From: Fragum whitleyi
Lineage: Eukaryota; Mollusca; Bivalvia; Cardiida; Cardiidae
Reading direction: 5' to 3'
Length of the DNA stretch: 64,000 bases
Assembly: GCA_948146395.1 (NCBI GenBank)
Contig: OX411547.1
Coordinates: 61,568,566 to 61,632,565, forward strand
A model generated the notes under the pieces. It worked only from the letters and a program-made list of their open reading frames with translations. It ran no database searches and had not been told where the DNA came from. The position numbers were made by a program, and so were the translations under genes. Below are positions 29,510-42,031 of the stretch, piece after piece (position 1 is the first letter of the stretch; every line of letters begins with the position of its first letter).

Positions 29510-30371
29510 GCAAAAATCAGTCGCGGATACAAGTTTAGTCGCGAGACATGCATCTTTTTGAGGAGACATCATTTGCTTGAAACCGCACACTCTGTGGCTA
29601 TAATTGTATTTTACAGATGTTCATCGTACTCATTTTTTAAAAATTCAATATCTCATCCAATTTTCAACCTTTCTGCCTCAAATTTGGACTACAACACAAT
29701 CATGTTATGAAAAACTAGATGTGATTGAAATTTTACTCCTGGTGAGTCAAATTTTGAAGTCAGAATTAAATTTAAATTAATTTAAATTAAAATTCAATTA
29801 AATTGACAGCTACTGACTGGTGCAAGCTTCATATTGTGGCCACACTGCTTCTACAAACAATAATAATCAACTGAAATAGTTTTAAAAGTTTCAAAGCTAC
29901 TATTTGCCTTTGAAGATTGACTTTTAAAACAAATTTCATGTTTTAATATGTTTGTTTATGTTTTTGAAACTTTTGAAACTGAGTATTTATGGCCTATTTG
30001 ACAATGTATCTCAGGGAGCATCATGGTAAAAGGAGAAACTGTTCATAACAATCAATTTCTCCTTTAACCACAATGTTTTCCACAAGTTTTTACACATTTT
30101 TACAGTTGCAACTGTTACAAATCTTCTGCAGATGATTCTTAATTGGATGTATTTGAAATTGAATATTAACCATTCCGACACGATACGCATTATATAGGTT
30201 GTCGCTAAAACCCCGCTTATACGGTAAATTTTTCATTAGAATTGCTGTCCCACCAATTCTAATGGCAAATAACACCTTTAAACATTGAGGATGAATTAGA
30301 ATTCACTGCGGTTGAAATAGTTTTCTTGTTTTAGAGCAAAATTTGGAGCTACAAGGCAAGTCCGAATGAAG
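29510..30371. repeat. Shortened satellite unit 22 (862 bp)
   Basis: Unit positions 116-658 (543 bp) are missing; the junction reads TTCAT|CGTACTC. No bases are shared exactly at the break, although GTACT lies beside both break sites. Flanking units are full length, so this is a single internal deletion inside an otherwise regular array. The fusion creates a chance 68-codon plus-strand ORF (29504-29710), which I do not regard as a gene. Confidence 0.9.
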
Positions 30372-33300
30372 GCAAAAATCAGTCGCGGATACAAGTTTAG
30401 TCGCGAGACATGCATCTTTTTGAGGAGACATCATTTGCTTGAAACCGCACACTCTGTGGCTATAATTGTATTTTACAGATGTTCATGTACTAGATAGCTA
30501 GAATAAACTCTTTCTTTGAGTTTTTAAAAAACTTTAGGTTTCATTTAGGAGTAAGGTCACCTGGCCAAGTACTTCCGGGGTCGTAGGGTGCTGAAATAGT
30601 CCCTAAAAAAAATTTACCCCCATTTTCAAGTGTGTAAATAGGCATATAAAGAAGAACTTTCTGCTCTTTTATGGTTAGATCTTTGACAATGTATTCTTTT
30701 GCATTAAGTAAGCCAATATTTTCTTGATTTTTCAGGACTACTTTTTGTGTTCAGCTGGTTGGTGTACTCCAGGGGGGTGTAGATTAAGCCGACTGTTTTG
30801 TCTTGGAATTTAGACGGTACGTGTGTTTGAGCTGATTTTGCGGAAAATCCAATGCATCATGATCTGGTTTAAATGGGATTTTTCAAGAGTCCTAGGGGCA
30901 ATCTATTCACATGAGGCACCCATATAGCCAAACGAATGTTGTGGAATTTGTGTCATTGTGTTGAAAATGTGGAATTTACATGTATTTATATAGGAGAAAA
31001 AATGAGTGAGCTGCAACCTAAAGGCAGTCCGTACTCATTTTTTAAAAATTCAATATCTCATCCAATTTTCAACCTTTCTGCCTCAAATTTGGACTACAAC
31101 ACAATCATGTTATGAAAAACTAGATGTGATTGAAATTTTACTCCTGGTGAGTCAAATTTTGAAGTCAGAATTAAATTTAAATTAATTTAAATTAAAATTC
31201 AATTAAATTGACAGCTACTGACTGGTGCAAGCTTCATATTGTGGCCACACTGCTTCTACAAACAATAATAATCAACTGAAATAGTTTTAAAAGTTTCAAA
31301 GCTACTATTTGCCTTTGAAGATTGACTTTTAAAACAAATTTCATGTTTTAATATGTTTGTTTATGTTTTTGAAACTTTTGAAACTGAGTATTTATGGCCT
31401 ATTTGACAATGTATCTCAGGGAGCATCATGGTAAAAGGAGAAACTGTTCATAACAATCAATTTCTCCTTTAACCACAATGTTTTCCACAAGTTTTTACAC
31501 ATTTTTACAGTTGCAACTGTTACAAATCTTCTGCAGATGATTCTTAATTGGATGTATTTGAAATTGAATATTAACCATTCCGACACGATACGCATTATAT
31601 AGGTTGTCGCTAAAACCCCGCTTATACGGTAAATTTTTCATTAGAATTGCTGTCCCACCAATTCTAATGGCAAATAACACCTTTAAACATTGAGGATGAA
31701 TTAGAATTCACTGCGGTTGAAATAGTTTTCTTGTTTTAGAGCAAAATTTGGAGCTACAAGGCAAGTCCGAATGAAGGCAAAAATCAGTCGCGGATACAAG
31801 TTTAGTCGCGAGACATGCATCTTTTTGAGGAGACATCATTTGCTTGAAACCGCACACTCTGTGGCTATAATTGTATTTTACAGATGTTCATGTACTAGAT
31901 AGCTAGAATAAACTCTTTCTTTGAGTTTTTAAAAAACTTTAGGTTTCATTTAGGAGTAAGGTCACCTGGCCAAGTACTTCCGGGGTCGTAGGGTGCTGAA
32001 ATAGTCCCTAAAAAAAATTTACCCCCATTTTCAAGTGTGTAAATAGGCATATAAAGAAGAACTTTCTGCTCTTTTATGGTTAGATCTTTGACAATGTATT
32101 CTTTTGCATTAAGTAAGCCAATATTTTCTTGATTTTTCAGGACTACTTTTTGTGTTCAGCTGGTTGGTGTACTCCAGGGGGGTGTAGATTAAGCCGACTG
32201 TTTTGTCTTGGAATTTAGACGGTACGTGTGTTTGAGCTGATTTTGCGGAAAATCCAATGCATCATGATCTGGTTTAAATGGGATTTTTCAAGAGTCCTAG
32301 GGGCAATCTATTCACATGAGGCACCCATATAGCCAAACGAATGTTGTGGAATTTGTGTCATTGTGTTGAAAATGTGGAATTTACATGTATTTATATAGGA
32401 GAAAAAATGAGTGAGCTGCAACCTAAAGGCAGTCCGTACTCATTTTTTAAAAATTCAATATCTCATCCAATTTTCAACCTTTCTGCCTCAAATTTGGACT
32501 ACAACACAATCATGTTATGAAAAACTAGATGTGATTGAAATTTTACTCCTGGTGAGTCAAATTTTGAAGTCAGAATTAAATTTAAATTAATTTAAATTAA
32601 AATTCAATTAAATTGACAGCTACTGACTGGTGCAAGCTTCATATTGTGGCCACACTGCTTCTACAAACAATAATAATCAACTGAAATAGTTTTAAAAGTT
32701 TCAAAGCTACTATTTGCCTTTGAAGATTGACTTTTAAAACAAATTTCATGTTTTAATATGTTTGTTTATGTTTTTGAAACTTTTGAAACTGAGTATTTAT
32801 GGCCTATTTGACAATGTATCTCAGGGAGCATCATGGTAAAAGGAGAAACTGTTCATAACAATCAATTTCTCCTTTAACCACAATGTTTTCCACAAGTTTT
32901 TACACATTTTTACAGTTGCAACTGTTACAAATCTTCTGCAGATGATTCTTAATTGGATGTATTTGAAATTGAATATTAACCATTCCGACACGATACGCAT
33001 TATATAGGTTGTCGCTAAAACCCCGCTTATACGGTAAATTTTTCATTAGAATTGCTGTCCCACCAATTCTAATGGCAAATAACACCTTTAAACATTGAGG
33101 ATGAATTAGAATTCACTGCGGTTGAAATAGTTTTCTTGTTTTAGAGCAAAATTTGGAGCTACAAGGCAAGTCCGAATGAAGGCAAAAATCAGTCGCGGAT
33201 ACAAGTTTAGTCGCGAGACATGCATCTTTTTGAGGAGACATCATTTGCTTGAAACCGCACACTCTGTGGCTATAATTGTATTTTACAGATGTTCATGTAC

Positions 33301-36300
33301 TAGATAGCTAGAATAAACTCTTTCTTTGAGTTTTTAAAAAACTTTAGGTTTCATTTAGGAGTAAGGTCACCTGGCCAAGTACTTCCGGGGTCGTAGGGTG
33401 CTGAAATAGTCCCTAAAAAAAATTTACCCCCATTTTCAAGTGTGTAAATAGGCATATAAAGAAGAACTTTCTGCTCTTTTATGGTTAGATCTTTGACAAT
33501 GTATTCTTTTGCATTAAGTAAGCCAATATTTTCTTGATTTTTCAGGACTACTTTTTGTGTTCAGCTGGTTGGTGTACTCCAGGGGGGTGTAGATTAAGCC
33601 GACTGTTTTGTCTTGGAATTTAGACGGTACGTGTGTTTGAGCTGATTTTGCGGAAAATCCAATGCATCATGATCTGGTTTAAATGGGATTTTTCAAGAGT
33701 CCTAGGGGCAATCTATTCACATGAGGCACCCATATAGCCAAACGAATGTTGTGGAATTTGTGTCATTGTGTTGAAAATGTGGAATTTACATGTATTTATA
33801 TAGGAGAAAAAATGAGTGAGCTGCAACCTAAAGGCAGTCCGTACTCATTTTTTAAAAATTCAATATCTCATCCAATTTTCAACCTTTCTGCCTCAAATTT
33901 GGACTACAACACAATCATGTTATGAAAAACTAGATGTGATTGAAATTTTACTCCTGGTGAGTCAAATTTTGAAGTCAGAATTAAATTTAAATTAATTTAA
34001 ATTAAAATTCAATTAAATTGACAGCTACTGACTGGTGCAAGCTTCATATTGTGGCCACACTGCTTCTACAAACAATAATAATCAACTGAAATAGTTTTAA
34101 AAGTTTCAAAGCTACTATTTGCCTTTGAAGATTGACTTTTAAAACAAATTTCATGTTTTAATATGTTTGTTTATGTTTTTGAAACTTTTGAAACTGAGTA
34201 TTTATGGCCTATTTGACAATGTATCTCAGGGAGCATCATGGTAAAAGGAGAAACTGTTCATAACAATCAATTTCTCCTTTAACCACAATGTTTTCCACAA
34301 GTTTTTACACATTTTTACAGTTGCAACTGTTACAAATCTTCTGCAGATGATTCTTAATTGGATGTATTTGAAATTGAATATTAACCATTCCGACACGATA
34401 CGCATTATATAGGTTGTCGCTAAAACCCCGCTTATACGGTAAATTTTTCATTAGAATTGCTGTCCCACCAATTCTAATGGCAAATAACACCTTTAAACAT
34501 TGAGGATGAATTAGAATTCACTGCGGTTGAAATAGTTTTCTTGTTTTAGAGCAAAATTTGGAGCTACAAGGCAAGTCCGAATGAAGGCAAAAATCAGTCG
34601 CGGATACAAGTTTAGTCGCGAGACATGCATCTTTTTGAGGAGACATCATTTGCTTGAAACCGCACACTCTGTGGCTATAATTGTATTTTACAGATGTTCA
34701 TGTACTAGATAGCTAGAATAAACTCTTTCTTTGAGTTTTTAAAAAACTTTAGGTTTCATTTAGGAGTAAGGTCACCTGGCCAAGTACTTCCGGGGTCGTA
34801 GGGTGCTGAAATAGTCCCTAAAAAAAATTTACCCCCATTTTCAAGTGTGTAAATAGGCATATAAAGAAGAACTTTCTGCTCTTTTATGGTTAGATCTTTG
34901 ACAATGTATTCTTTTGCATTAAGTAAGCCAATATTTTCTTGATTTTTCAGGACTACTTTTTGTGTTCAGCTGGTTGGTGTACTCCAGGGGGGTGTAGATT
35001 AAGCCGACTGTTTTGTCTTGGAATTTAGACGGTACGTGTGTTTGAGCTGATTTTGCGGAAAATCCAATGCATCATGATCTGGTTTAAATGGGATTTTTCA
35101 AGAGTCCTAGGGGCAATCTATTCACATGAGGCACCCATATAGCCAAACGAATGTTGTGGAATTTGTGTCATTGTGTTGAAAATGTGGAATTTACATGTAT
35201 TTATATAGGAGAAAAAATGAGTGAGCTGCAACCTAAAGGCAGTCCGTACTCATTTTTTAAAAATTCAATATCTCATCCAATTTTCAACCTTTCTGCCTCA
35301 AATTTGGACTACAACACAATCATGTTATGAAAAACTAGATGTGATTGAAATTTTACTCCTGGTGAGTCAAATTTTGAAGTCAGAATTAAATTTAAATTAA
35401 TTTAAATTAAAATTCAATTAAATTGACAGCTACTGACTGGTGCAAGCTTCATATTGTGGCCACACTGCTTCTACAAACAATAATAATCAACTGAAATAGT
35501 TTTAAAAGTTTCAAAGCTACTATTTGCCTTTGAAGATTGACTTTTAAAACAAATTTCATGTTTTAATATGTTTGTTTATGTTTTTGAAACTTTTGAAACT
35601 GAGTATTTATGGCCTATTTGACAATGTATCTCAGGGAGCATCATGGTAAAAGGAGAAACTGTTCATAACAATCAATTTCTCCTTTAACCACAATGTTTTC
35701 CACAAGTTTTTACACATTTTTACAGTTGCAACTGTTACAAATCTTCTGCAGATGATTCTTAATTGGATGTATTTGAAATTGAATATTAACCATTCCGACA
35801 CGATACGCATTATATAGGTTGTCGCTAAAACCCCGCTTATACGGTAAATTTTTCATTAGAATTGCTGTCCCACCAATTCTAATGGCAAATAACACCTTTA
35901 AACATTGAGGATGAATTAGAATTCACTGCGGTTGAAATAGTTTTCTTGTTTTAGAGCAAAATTTGGAGCTACAAGGCAAGTCCGAATGAAGGCAAAAATC
36001 AGTCGCGGATACAAGTTTAGTCGCGAGACATGCATCTTTTTGAGGAGACATCATTTGCTTGAAACCGCACACTCTGTGGCTATAATTGTATTTTACAGAT
36101 GTTCATGTACTAGATAGCTAGAATAAACTCTTTCTTTGAGTTTTTAAAAAACTTTAGGTTTCATTTAGGAGTAAGGTCACCTGGCCAAGTACTTCCGGGG
36201 TCGTAGGGTGCTGAAATAGTCCCTAAAAAAAATTTACCCCCATTTTCAAGTGTGTAAATAGGCATATAAAGAAGAACTTTCTGCTCTTTTATGGTTAGAT

Positions 36301-37396
36301 CTTTGACAATGTATTCTTTTGCATTAAGTAAGCCAATATTTTCTTGATTTTTCAGGACTACTTTTTGTGTTCAGCTGGTTGGTGTACTCCAGGGGGGTGT
36401 AGATTAAGCCGACTGTTTTGTCTTGGAATTTAGACGGTACGTGTGTTTGAGCTGATTTTGCGGAAAATCCAATGCATCATGATCTGGTTTAAATGGGATT
36501 TTTCAAGAGTCCTAGGGGCAATCTATTCACATGAGGCACCCATATAGCCAAACGAATGTTGTGGAATTTGTGTCATTGTGTTGAAAATGTGGAATTTACA
36601 TGTATTTATATAGGAGAAAAAATGAGTGAGCTGCAACCTAAAGGCAGTCCGTACTCATTTTTTAAAAATTCAATATCTCATCCAATTTTCAACCTTTCTG
36701 CCTCAAATTTGGACTACAACACAATCATGTTATGAAAAACTAGATGTGATTGAAATTTTACTCCTGGTGAGTCAAATTTTGAAGTCAGAATTAAATTTAA
36801 ATTAATTTAAATTAAAATTCAATTAAATTGACAGCTACTGACTGGTGCAAGCTTCATATTGTGGCCACACTGCTTCTACAAACAATAATAATCAACTGAA
36901 ATAGTTTTAAAAGTTTCAAAGCTACTATTTGCCTTTGAAGATTGACTTTTAAAACAAATTTCATGTTTTAATATGTTTGTTTATGTTTTTGAAACTTTTG
37001 AAACTGAGTATTTATGGCCTATTTGACAATGTATCTCAGGGAGCATCATGGTAAAAGGAGAAACTGTTCATAACAATCAATTTCTCCTTTAACCACAATG
37101 TTTTCCACAAGTTTTTACACATTTTTACAGTTGCAACTGTTACAAATCTTCTGCAGATGATTCTTAATTGGATGTATTTGAAATTGAATATTAACCATTC
37201 CGACACGATACGCATTATATAGGTTGTCGCTAAAACCCCGCTTATACGGTAAATTTTTCATTAGAATTGCTGTCCCACCAATTCTAATGGCAAATAACAC
37301 CTTTAAACATTGAGGATGAATTAGAATTCACTGCGGTTGAAATAGTTTTCTTGTTTTAGAGCAAAATTTGGAGCTACAAGGCAAGTCCGAATGAAG

Positions 37397-39267
37397 GCAA
37401 AAATCAGTCGCGGATACAAGTTTAGTCGCGAGACATGCATCTTTTTGAGGAGACATCATTTGCTTGAAACCGCACACTCTGTGGCTATAATTGTATTTTA
37501 CAGATGTTCATGTACTAGATAGCTAGAATAAACTCTTTCTTTGAGTTTTTAAAAAACTTTAGGTTTCATTTATAAAGGCAGTCCGTACTCATTTTTTAAA
37601 AATTCAATATCTCATCCAATTTTCAACCTTTCTGCCTCAAATTTGGACTACAACACAATCATGTTATGAAAAACTAGATGTGATTGAAATTTTACTCCTG
37701 GTGAGTCAAATTTTGAAGTCAGAATTAAATTTAAATTAATTTAAATTAAAATTCAATTAAATTGACAGCTACTGACTGGTGCAAGCTTCATATTGTGGCC
37801 ACACTGCTTCTACAAACAATAATAATCAACTGAAATAGTTTTAAAAGTTTCAAAGCTACTATTTGCCTTTGAAGATTGACTTTTAAAACAAATTTCATGT
37901 TTTAATATGTTTGTTTATGTTTTTGAAACTTTTGAAACTGAGTATTTATGGCCTATTTGACAATGTATCTCAGGGAGCATCATGGTAAAAGGAGAAACTG
38001 TTCATAACAATCAATTTCTCCTTTAACCACAATGTTTTCCACAAGTTTTTACACATTTTTACAGTTGCAACTGTTACAAATCTTCTGCAGATGATTCTTA
38101 ATTGGATGTATTTGAAATTGAATATTAACCATTCCGACACGATACGCATTATATAGGTTGTCGCTAAAACCCCGCTTATACGGTAAATTTTTCATTAGAA
38201 TTGCTGTCCCACCAATTCTAATGGCAAATAACACCTTTAAACATTGAGGATGAATTAGAATTCACTGCGGTTGAAATAGTTTTCTTGTTTTAGAGCAAAA
38301 TTTGGAGCTACAAGGCAAGTCCGAATGAAGGCAAAAATCAGTCGCGGATACAAGTTTAGTCGCGAGACATGCATCTTTTTGAGGAGACATCATTTGCTTG
38401 AAACCGCACACTCTGTGGCTATAATTGTATTTTACAGATGTTCATGTACTAGATAGCTAGAATAAACTCTTTCTTTGAGTTTTTAAAAAACTTTAGGTTT
38501 CATTTATAAAGGCAGTCCGTACTCATTTTTTAAATATTCAATATCTCATCCAATTTTCAACCTTTCTGCCTCAAATTTGGACTACAACACAATCATGTTA
38601 TGAAAAACTAGATGTGATTGAAATTTTACTCCTGGTGAGTCAAATTTTGAAGTCAGAATTAAATTTAAATTAATTTAAATTAAAATTCAATTAAATTGAC
38701 AGCTACTGACTGGTGCAAGCTTGAACATATTGTGGCCACACTGCTTCTACAAACAATAATAATCAACTGAAATAGTTTTAAAAGTTTCAAAGCTACTATT
38801 TGCCTTTGAAGATTGACTTTTAAAACAAATTTCATGTTTTAATATGTTTGTTTATGTTTTTGAAACTTTTGAAACTGAGTATTTATGGCCTATTTGACAA
38901 TGTATCTCAGGGAGCATCATGGTAAAAGGAGAAACTGTTCATAACAATCAATTTCTCCTTTAACCACAATGTTTTCCACAAGTTTTTACACATTTTTACA
39001 GTTGCAACTGTTACAAATCTTCTGCAGATGATTCTTAATTGGATGTATTTGAAATTGAATATTAACCATTCCGACACGATACGCATTATATAGGTTGTCG
39101 CTAAAACCCCGCTTATACGGTAAATTTTTCATTAGAATTGCTGTCCCACCAATTCTAATGGCAAATAACACCTTTAAACATTGAGGATGAATTAGAATTC
39201 ACTGCGGTTGAAATAGTTTTCTTGTTTTAGAGCAAAATTTGGAGCTACAAGGCAAGTCCGAATGAAG
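37397..39267. repeat. Two adjacent shortened units (28 and 29) with the same 471-bp deletion
   Basis: Both units lack unit positions 177-647, with identical junctions (CATTTA|TAAAGG). Unit 29 additionally has a 3-bp insertion (GAA, 38723-38725) and an A to T change at 38535. An identical junction in neighbouring copies means the shortened unit was itself copied, by unequal crossing-over or gene conversion. They lie next to the array's right end, where homogenisation is expected to be weakest. Confidence 0.92.
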
Positions 39268-39914
39268 GCAAAAATCAGTCGCGGATACAAGTTTAGTCGC
39301 GAGACATGCATCTTTTTGAGGAGACATCATTTGCTTGAAACCGCACACTCTGTGGCTATAATTGTATTTTACAGATGTTCATGTACTAGATAGCTAGAAT
39401 AAACTCTTTCTTTGAGTTTTTAAAAAACTTTAGGTTTCATTTAGGAGTAAGGTCACCTGGCCAAGTACTTCCGGGGTCGTAGGGTGCTGAAATAGTCCCT
39501 AAAAAAAATTTACCCCCATTTTCAAGTGTGTAAATAGGCATATAAAGAAGAACTTTCTGCTCTTTTATGGTTAGATCTTTGACAATGTATTCTTTTGCAT
39601 TAAGTAAGCCAATATTTTCTTGATTTTTCAGGACTACTTTTTGTGTTCAGCTGGTTGGTGTACTCCAGGGGGGTGTAGATTAAGCCGACTGTTTTGTCTT
39701 GGAATTTAGACGGTACGTGTGTTTGAGCTGATTTTGCGGAAAATCCAATGCATCATGATCTGGTTTAAATGGGATTTTTCAAGAGTCCTAGGGGCAATCT
39801 ATTCACATGAGGCACCCATATAGCCAAACGAATGTTGTGGAATTTGTGTCATTGTGTTGAAAATGTGGAATTTACATGTATTTATATAGGAGAAAAAATG
39901 AGTGAGCTGCAACC
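39268..39914. repeat. Terminal partial satellite unit and array border
   Basis: The sequence matches unit positions 1-647 and then diverges at once (unit continues TAAAGG, here AACATC). If the unit is phased from 648 to 647, this is the complete end of a full unit rather than a random break. Beyond it comes a short TTG microsatellite and unrelated sequence. Confidence 0.9.
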
Positions 39915-40028
39915 AACATCAAGTTGTTGTTGTTGTTTTTCACGGATAGACTGGAAAGTTATTTTGGTATTACTAGACTGGTAATTTGAACCTCATTGTT
40001 TGGGAGATAATTTTGATCTACCGATTTT

Positions 40029-40380
40029 TTACCCTTAAAAAGGGATTTGTCCTTCAAAAATCTGAAATTATCCTATTTTTACCTCTACTTCAGATAGAGA
40101 ATATTTGACCATGAGATGTAACCTTAAACTTCAAAAAGTTTAAATTTTGTTCAGAATGTTAATCTGCTATATACAGAATATATGTTCCATGCTAATTTGA
40201 AATCTATTCCTAATTCATGTCAGAATTTCACTCAGGACAAGCTCTAATACTACATGGCTCGAGTTTGACCCTTCAACCAGGGTTTTGACGCTCAAAAATC
40301 TGAAAATATCTTATTTTGACCCATAGAAATTACTCCCAAGGGGGTCATTTTTACCCCCTTTAGAGAATATATCTAGGGGT
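40029..40380. repeat. Two diverged copies of a ~110-bp segment
   Basis: About 40031-40113 and 40268-40371 share the order ACCCTT, AGGG, a perfect TCAAAAATCTGAAA, TTATC/ATATC, TATTTT, ACC and TAGAGAATAT. They are about 240 bp apart, separated by unrelated sequence. An old local tandem or segmental duplication is the simplest reading. Confidence 0.55.
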
Positions 40381-40619
40381 CAAAACTAGGTTTTATCACT
40401 CAAATTTTCAATGATGTATTTTGTGTACTATCTAGAATTCTACTGATTAATTTTTCCCTTTTCAAGGTCAATTCACAATGAAACCTGTATTCTATGCACA
40501 ATTTGCTCCTTCTGTTGTCTTGACCCCGTAAGAATAAGTTTTGACACCCCTGAGTATCATGGTTGAGGAATCAATGACTCCTCAATTTCCATGCTAGCAT
40601 GATCCCTGATAAACAATTT

Positions 40620-40745
40620 ATAATATTGTGAAATTGACTCAAACCCCATTCAAAATCATTATAAATCAGTAGTTCAGCACTCCATTTCTGGTGTTCCAAA
40701 CGCTCACTCAAAACACTCTAAAAGCATTCCAAATGTTGTGAAATT
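40620..40745. repeat. Dispersed repeat, copy 1 (other copy about 45546-45660)
   Basis: Both copies have TTGTGAAATTGAC, a CATTC...AAAATCATT block, GCACTCCATT/GGCTCCATT, a TTCCAAAC(G/A)CTCACTCAAAA block and a run of AAAGCATT-like words in the same order and orientation. Copy 2 lies in the intron after exon 13. The family is not identified. Confidence 0.5.
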
Positions 40746-41075
40746 AGTCAAAAGAGCTCATACCATTCAATGATTCCATTACCTAGCATGAATTTTGAAG
40801 TTTCTCATTGTTCTGTGAACACATACAAATTTATTATCAGAACACTTGGTCATTTACCTATATGAATTGATTTCAATCAAAACCATTCAAATCAATCAAG
40901 TCCCTTATCCCAGTCATCTAATTTCATTCTATAATTATTCCCTTTCTCAAAATCAAGACAAGTACAAGTACATCTGATCTTCAGTTGTGAGCTTGACCTT
41001 AGAGCTATTTTCAATTGTTTCAAAATGATACTTCACTGACAGTGCAGGAAATTTTGACTTCATTATGGTGATATT

Positions 41076-41372
41076 CAGTAAAGCTTGTTTTAAGTGTCCA
41101 CTAACGGGTCCAACAAAAAGCGGTTGTTAAAGAAAATGGACGCTTAACACATGTTTTGTTCACAAAAAAGAAATATTCTTTTACATTAAGTATGCATATT
41201 ATCACAAAATTATGAATAATCTTTTATTGTGAAAACTCAAAAGAATCCTCTCATTTTCAATTTCAATACTTTTTCGACCAAATATACCTAATTTTTAAGA
41301 TATTTTGATTTAAAGAAGGGGATTTAGTAAATGGTCGCTTAATAGACGTGGTTGCTTGAGCAAGATGAACTG
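41076..41372 (+). mobile_element. ~297-bp CAGT...ACTG-ended repeat, intact copy
   Basis: The element begins CAGTAAAG and ends GATGAACTG, followed by TA. Its two ends match, in opposite orientation, the two ends of the interrupted repeat at 46283-48050: words such as CCACTAACGG, AAAAAGCGGTTGTTAAAG and GGTCGCTTAAT are shared. CAGT/ACTG termini next to TA suggest a non-autonomous Tc1/mariner-class element, but no transposase is present and the class is inferred. Confidence 0.5.
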
Positions 41373-41586
41373 TAATTCAATTATGAATGAAGAGTAATTC
41401 TATGGACATATCCAAATAGTTTATACTAATCAGGGTCCAACACAGACTTCCTTTTGTTACCAGCCCACAGGACCCATTGATCTTCACTCTCACTCACAGG
41501 TCCTCTCTGATAGTACTACATATAAATTATTCTAGTGCAATTAGGAAACTTATTTGCTTTAAGAAAGACATTGATGGCAAAGAAGA

Positions 41587-41668
41587 AAATGTATGAACAT
41601 GAAAGATAATATCAATGAAAAGTTATTTGTAACAACTTATTAATAACATCTTTCATGTTCATACATTT
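41587..41668. repeat. Foldback element, 21-bp perfect arms
   Basis: AAATGTATGAACATGAAAGAT (41587-41607) is the exact reverse complement of 41648-41668. A relative occurs at about 58626-58700, which shares ATGTATGAAC, AAAGATAATAT and the AAGTT/AACTT centre. It probably represents a miniature foldback family. Confidence 0.65.
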
Positions 41669-41845
41669 ATTAAACAATCTTACAAAAGAATTAGAGCATT
41701 CATCTTAACCCTTGTCATGCTGAATAAAAATCTTTATAAAAATAAATTACAATCAAAAGACTGAAAGCACCAGCAGTTCTGGTTGTGAGAAAGTAATCAT
41801 TTCGGTAATACAAATTTTAAACTTTTCTTGTTTAAAAAGGAAAAT

Positions 41846-41909
41846 CAGGCGGTATTGACTTAGATCAGACTGCACATGTGTGCAGGCTGATCTTTGTCAA
41901 TGCCTCCTG
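41846..41909. repeat. Palindromic hairpin repeat, copy A
   Basis: Near-perfect palindrome of about 64 bp with the centre TGCACATGTGTGCA and flanks reading GATCAG.CTG / CAGGCTGATC. Copies B (51380-51441) and C (56369-56435) share the core GACAAAGATCAG and its complement. A partial trace of the right flank (GACAAGGGTTAA) recurs near 60668. The family is dispersed and non-coding. Confidence 0.7.
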
Positions 41910-42031
41910 CCCAAGCCAGAAAATTCTGGGCTCAGCAAGACAAGGGTTAAGTTGAAGTTTTACAGTTTGGCTGACTTGGGCTTGCTTTTAAGTGGACTGT
42001 CCATAAATAAACTCCAGTGATAGAAGGGTTT

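Larger units (their letters stand above)
1..39914. repeat. Near-identical 1405-bp tandem (macrosatellite-like) array, 29 units plus a partial
   Basis: Seen directly: units begin (arbitrary phase, GCAAAAATCAGTCGCGG) at 1, 1406, 2811, 4216, 5621, 7026, 8432, 9837, 11242, 12647, 14052, 15458, 16863, 18268, 19675, 21080, 22485, 23890, 25295, 26700, 28105, 29510, 30372, 31777, 33182, 34587, 35992, 37397, 38331 and 39268. The spacing is 1405 except 1406 (units 6 and 11), 1407 (unit 14), 862 (unit 22), 934 (unit 28) and 937 (unit 29). The last unit stops after 647 bp. The array starts mid-unit at position 1, so it continues to the left. The only other differences I noticed are single substitutions at 26908 (G to C) and 38535 (A to T). 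Such homogeneity implies very recent amplification or strong homogenisation, or an assembly effect. I see no rRNA, snRNA, tRNA or histone sequence in the unit. Function is unknown. Confidence 0.97.

Noticed and set aside
29504..29710. A 68-codon plus-strand ORF across the unit 22 deletion junction
   Set aside because: Chance fusion created by a deletion; no family resemblance.
1..39914. The array as a tandem 5S rRNA, U snRNA, histone or tRNA cluster
   Set aside because: None of the conserved sequences of these genes was seen in the unit on either strand.
1..39914. The array as a CRISPR array or a centromeric CENP-B satellite
   Set aside because: The unit is 1405 bp without spacers, the setting is eukaryotic, and no CENP-B-box-like motif was seen.
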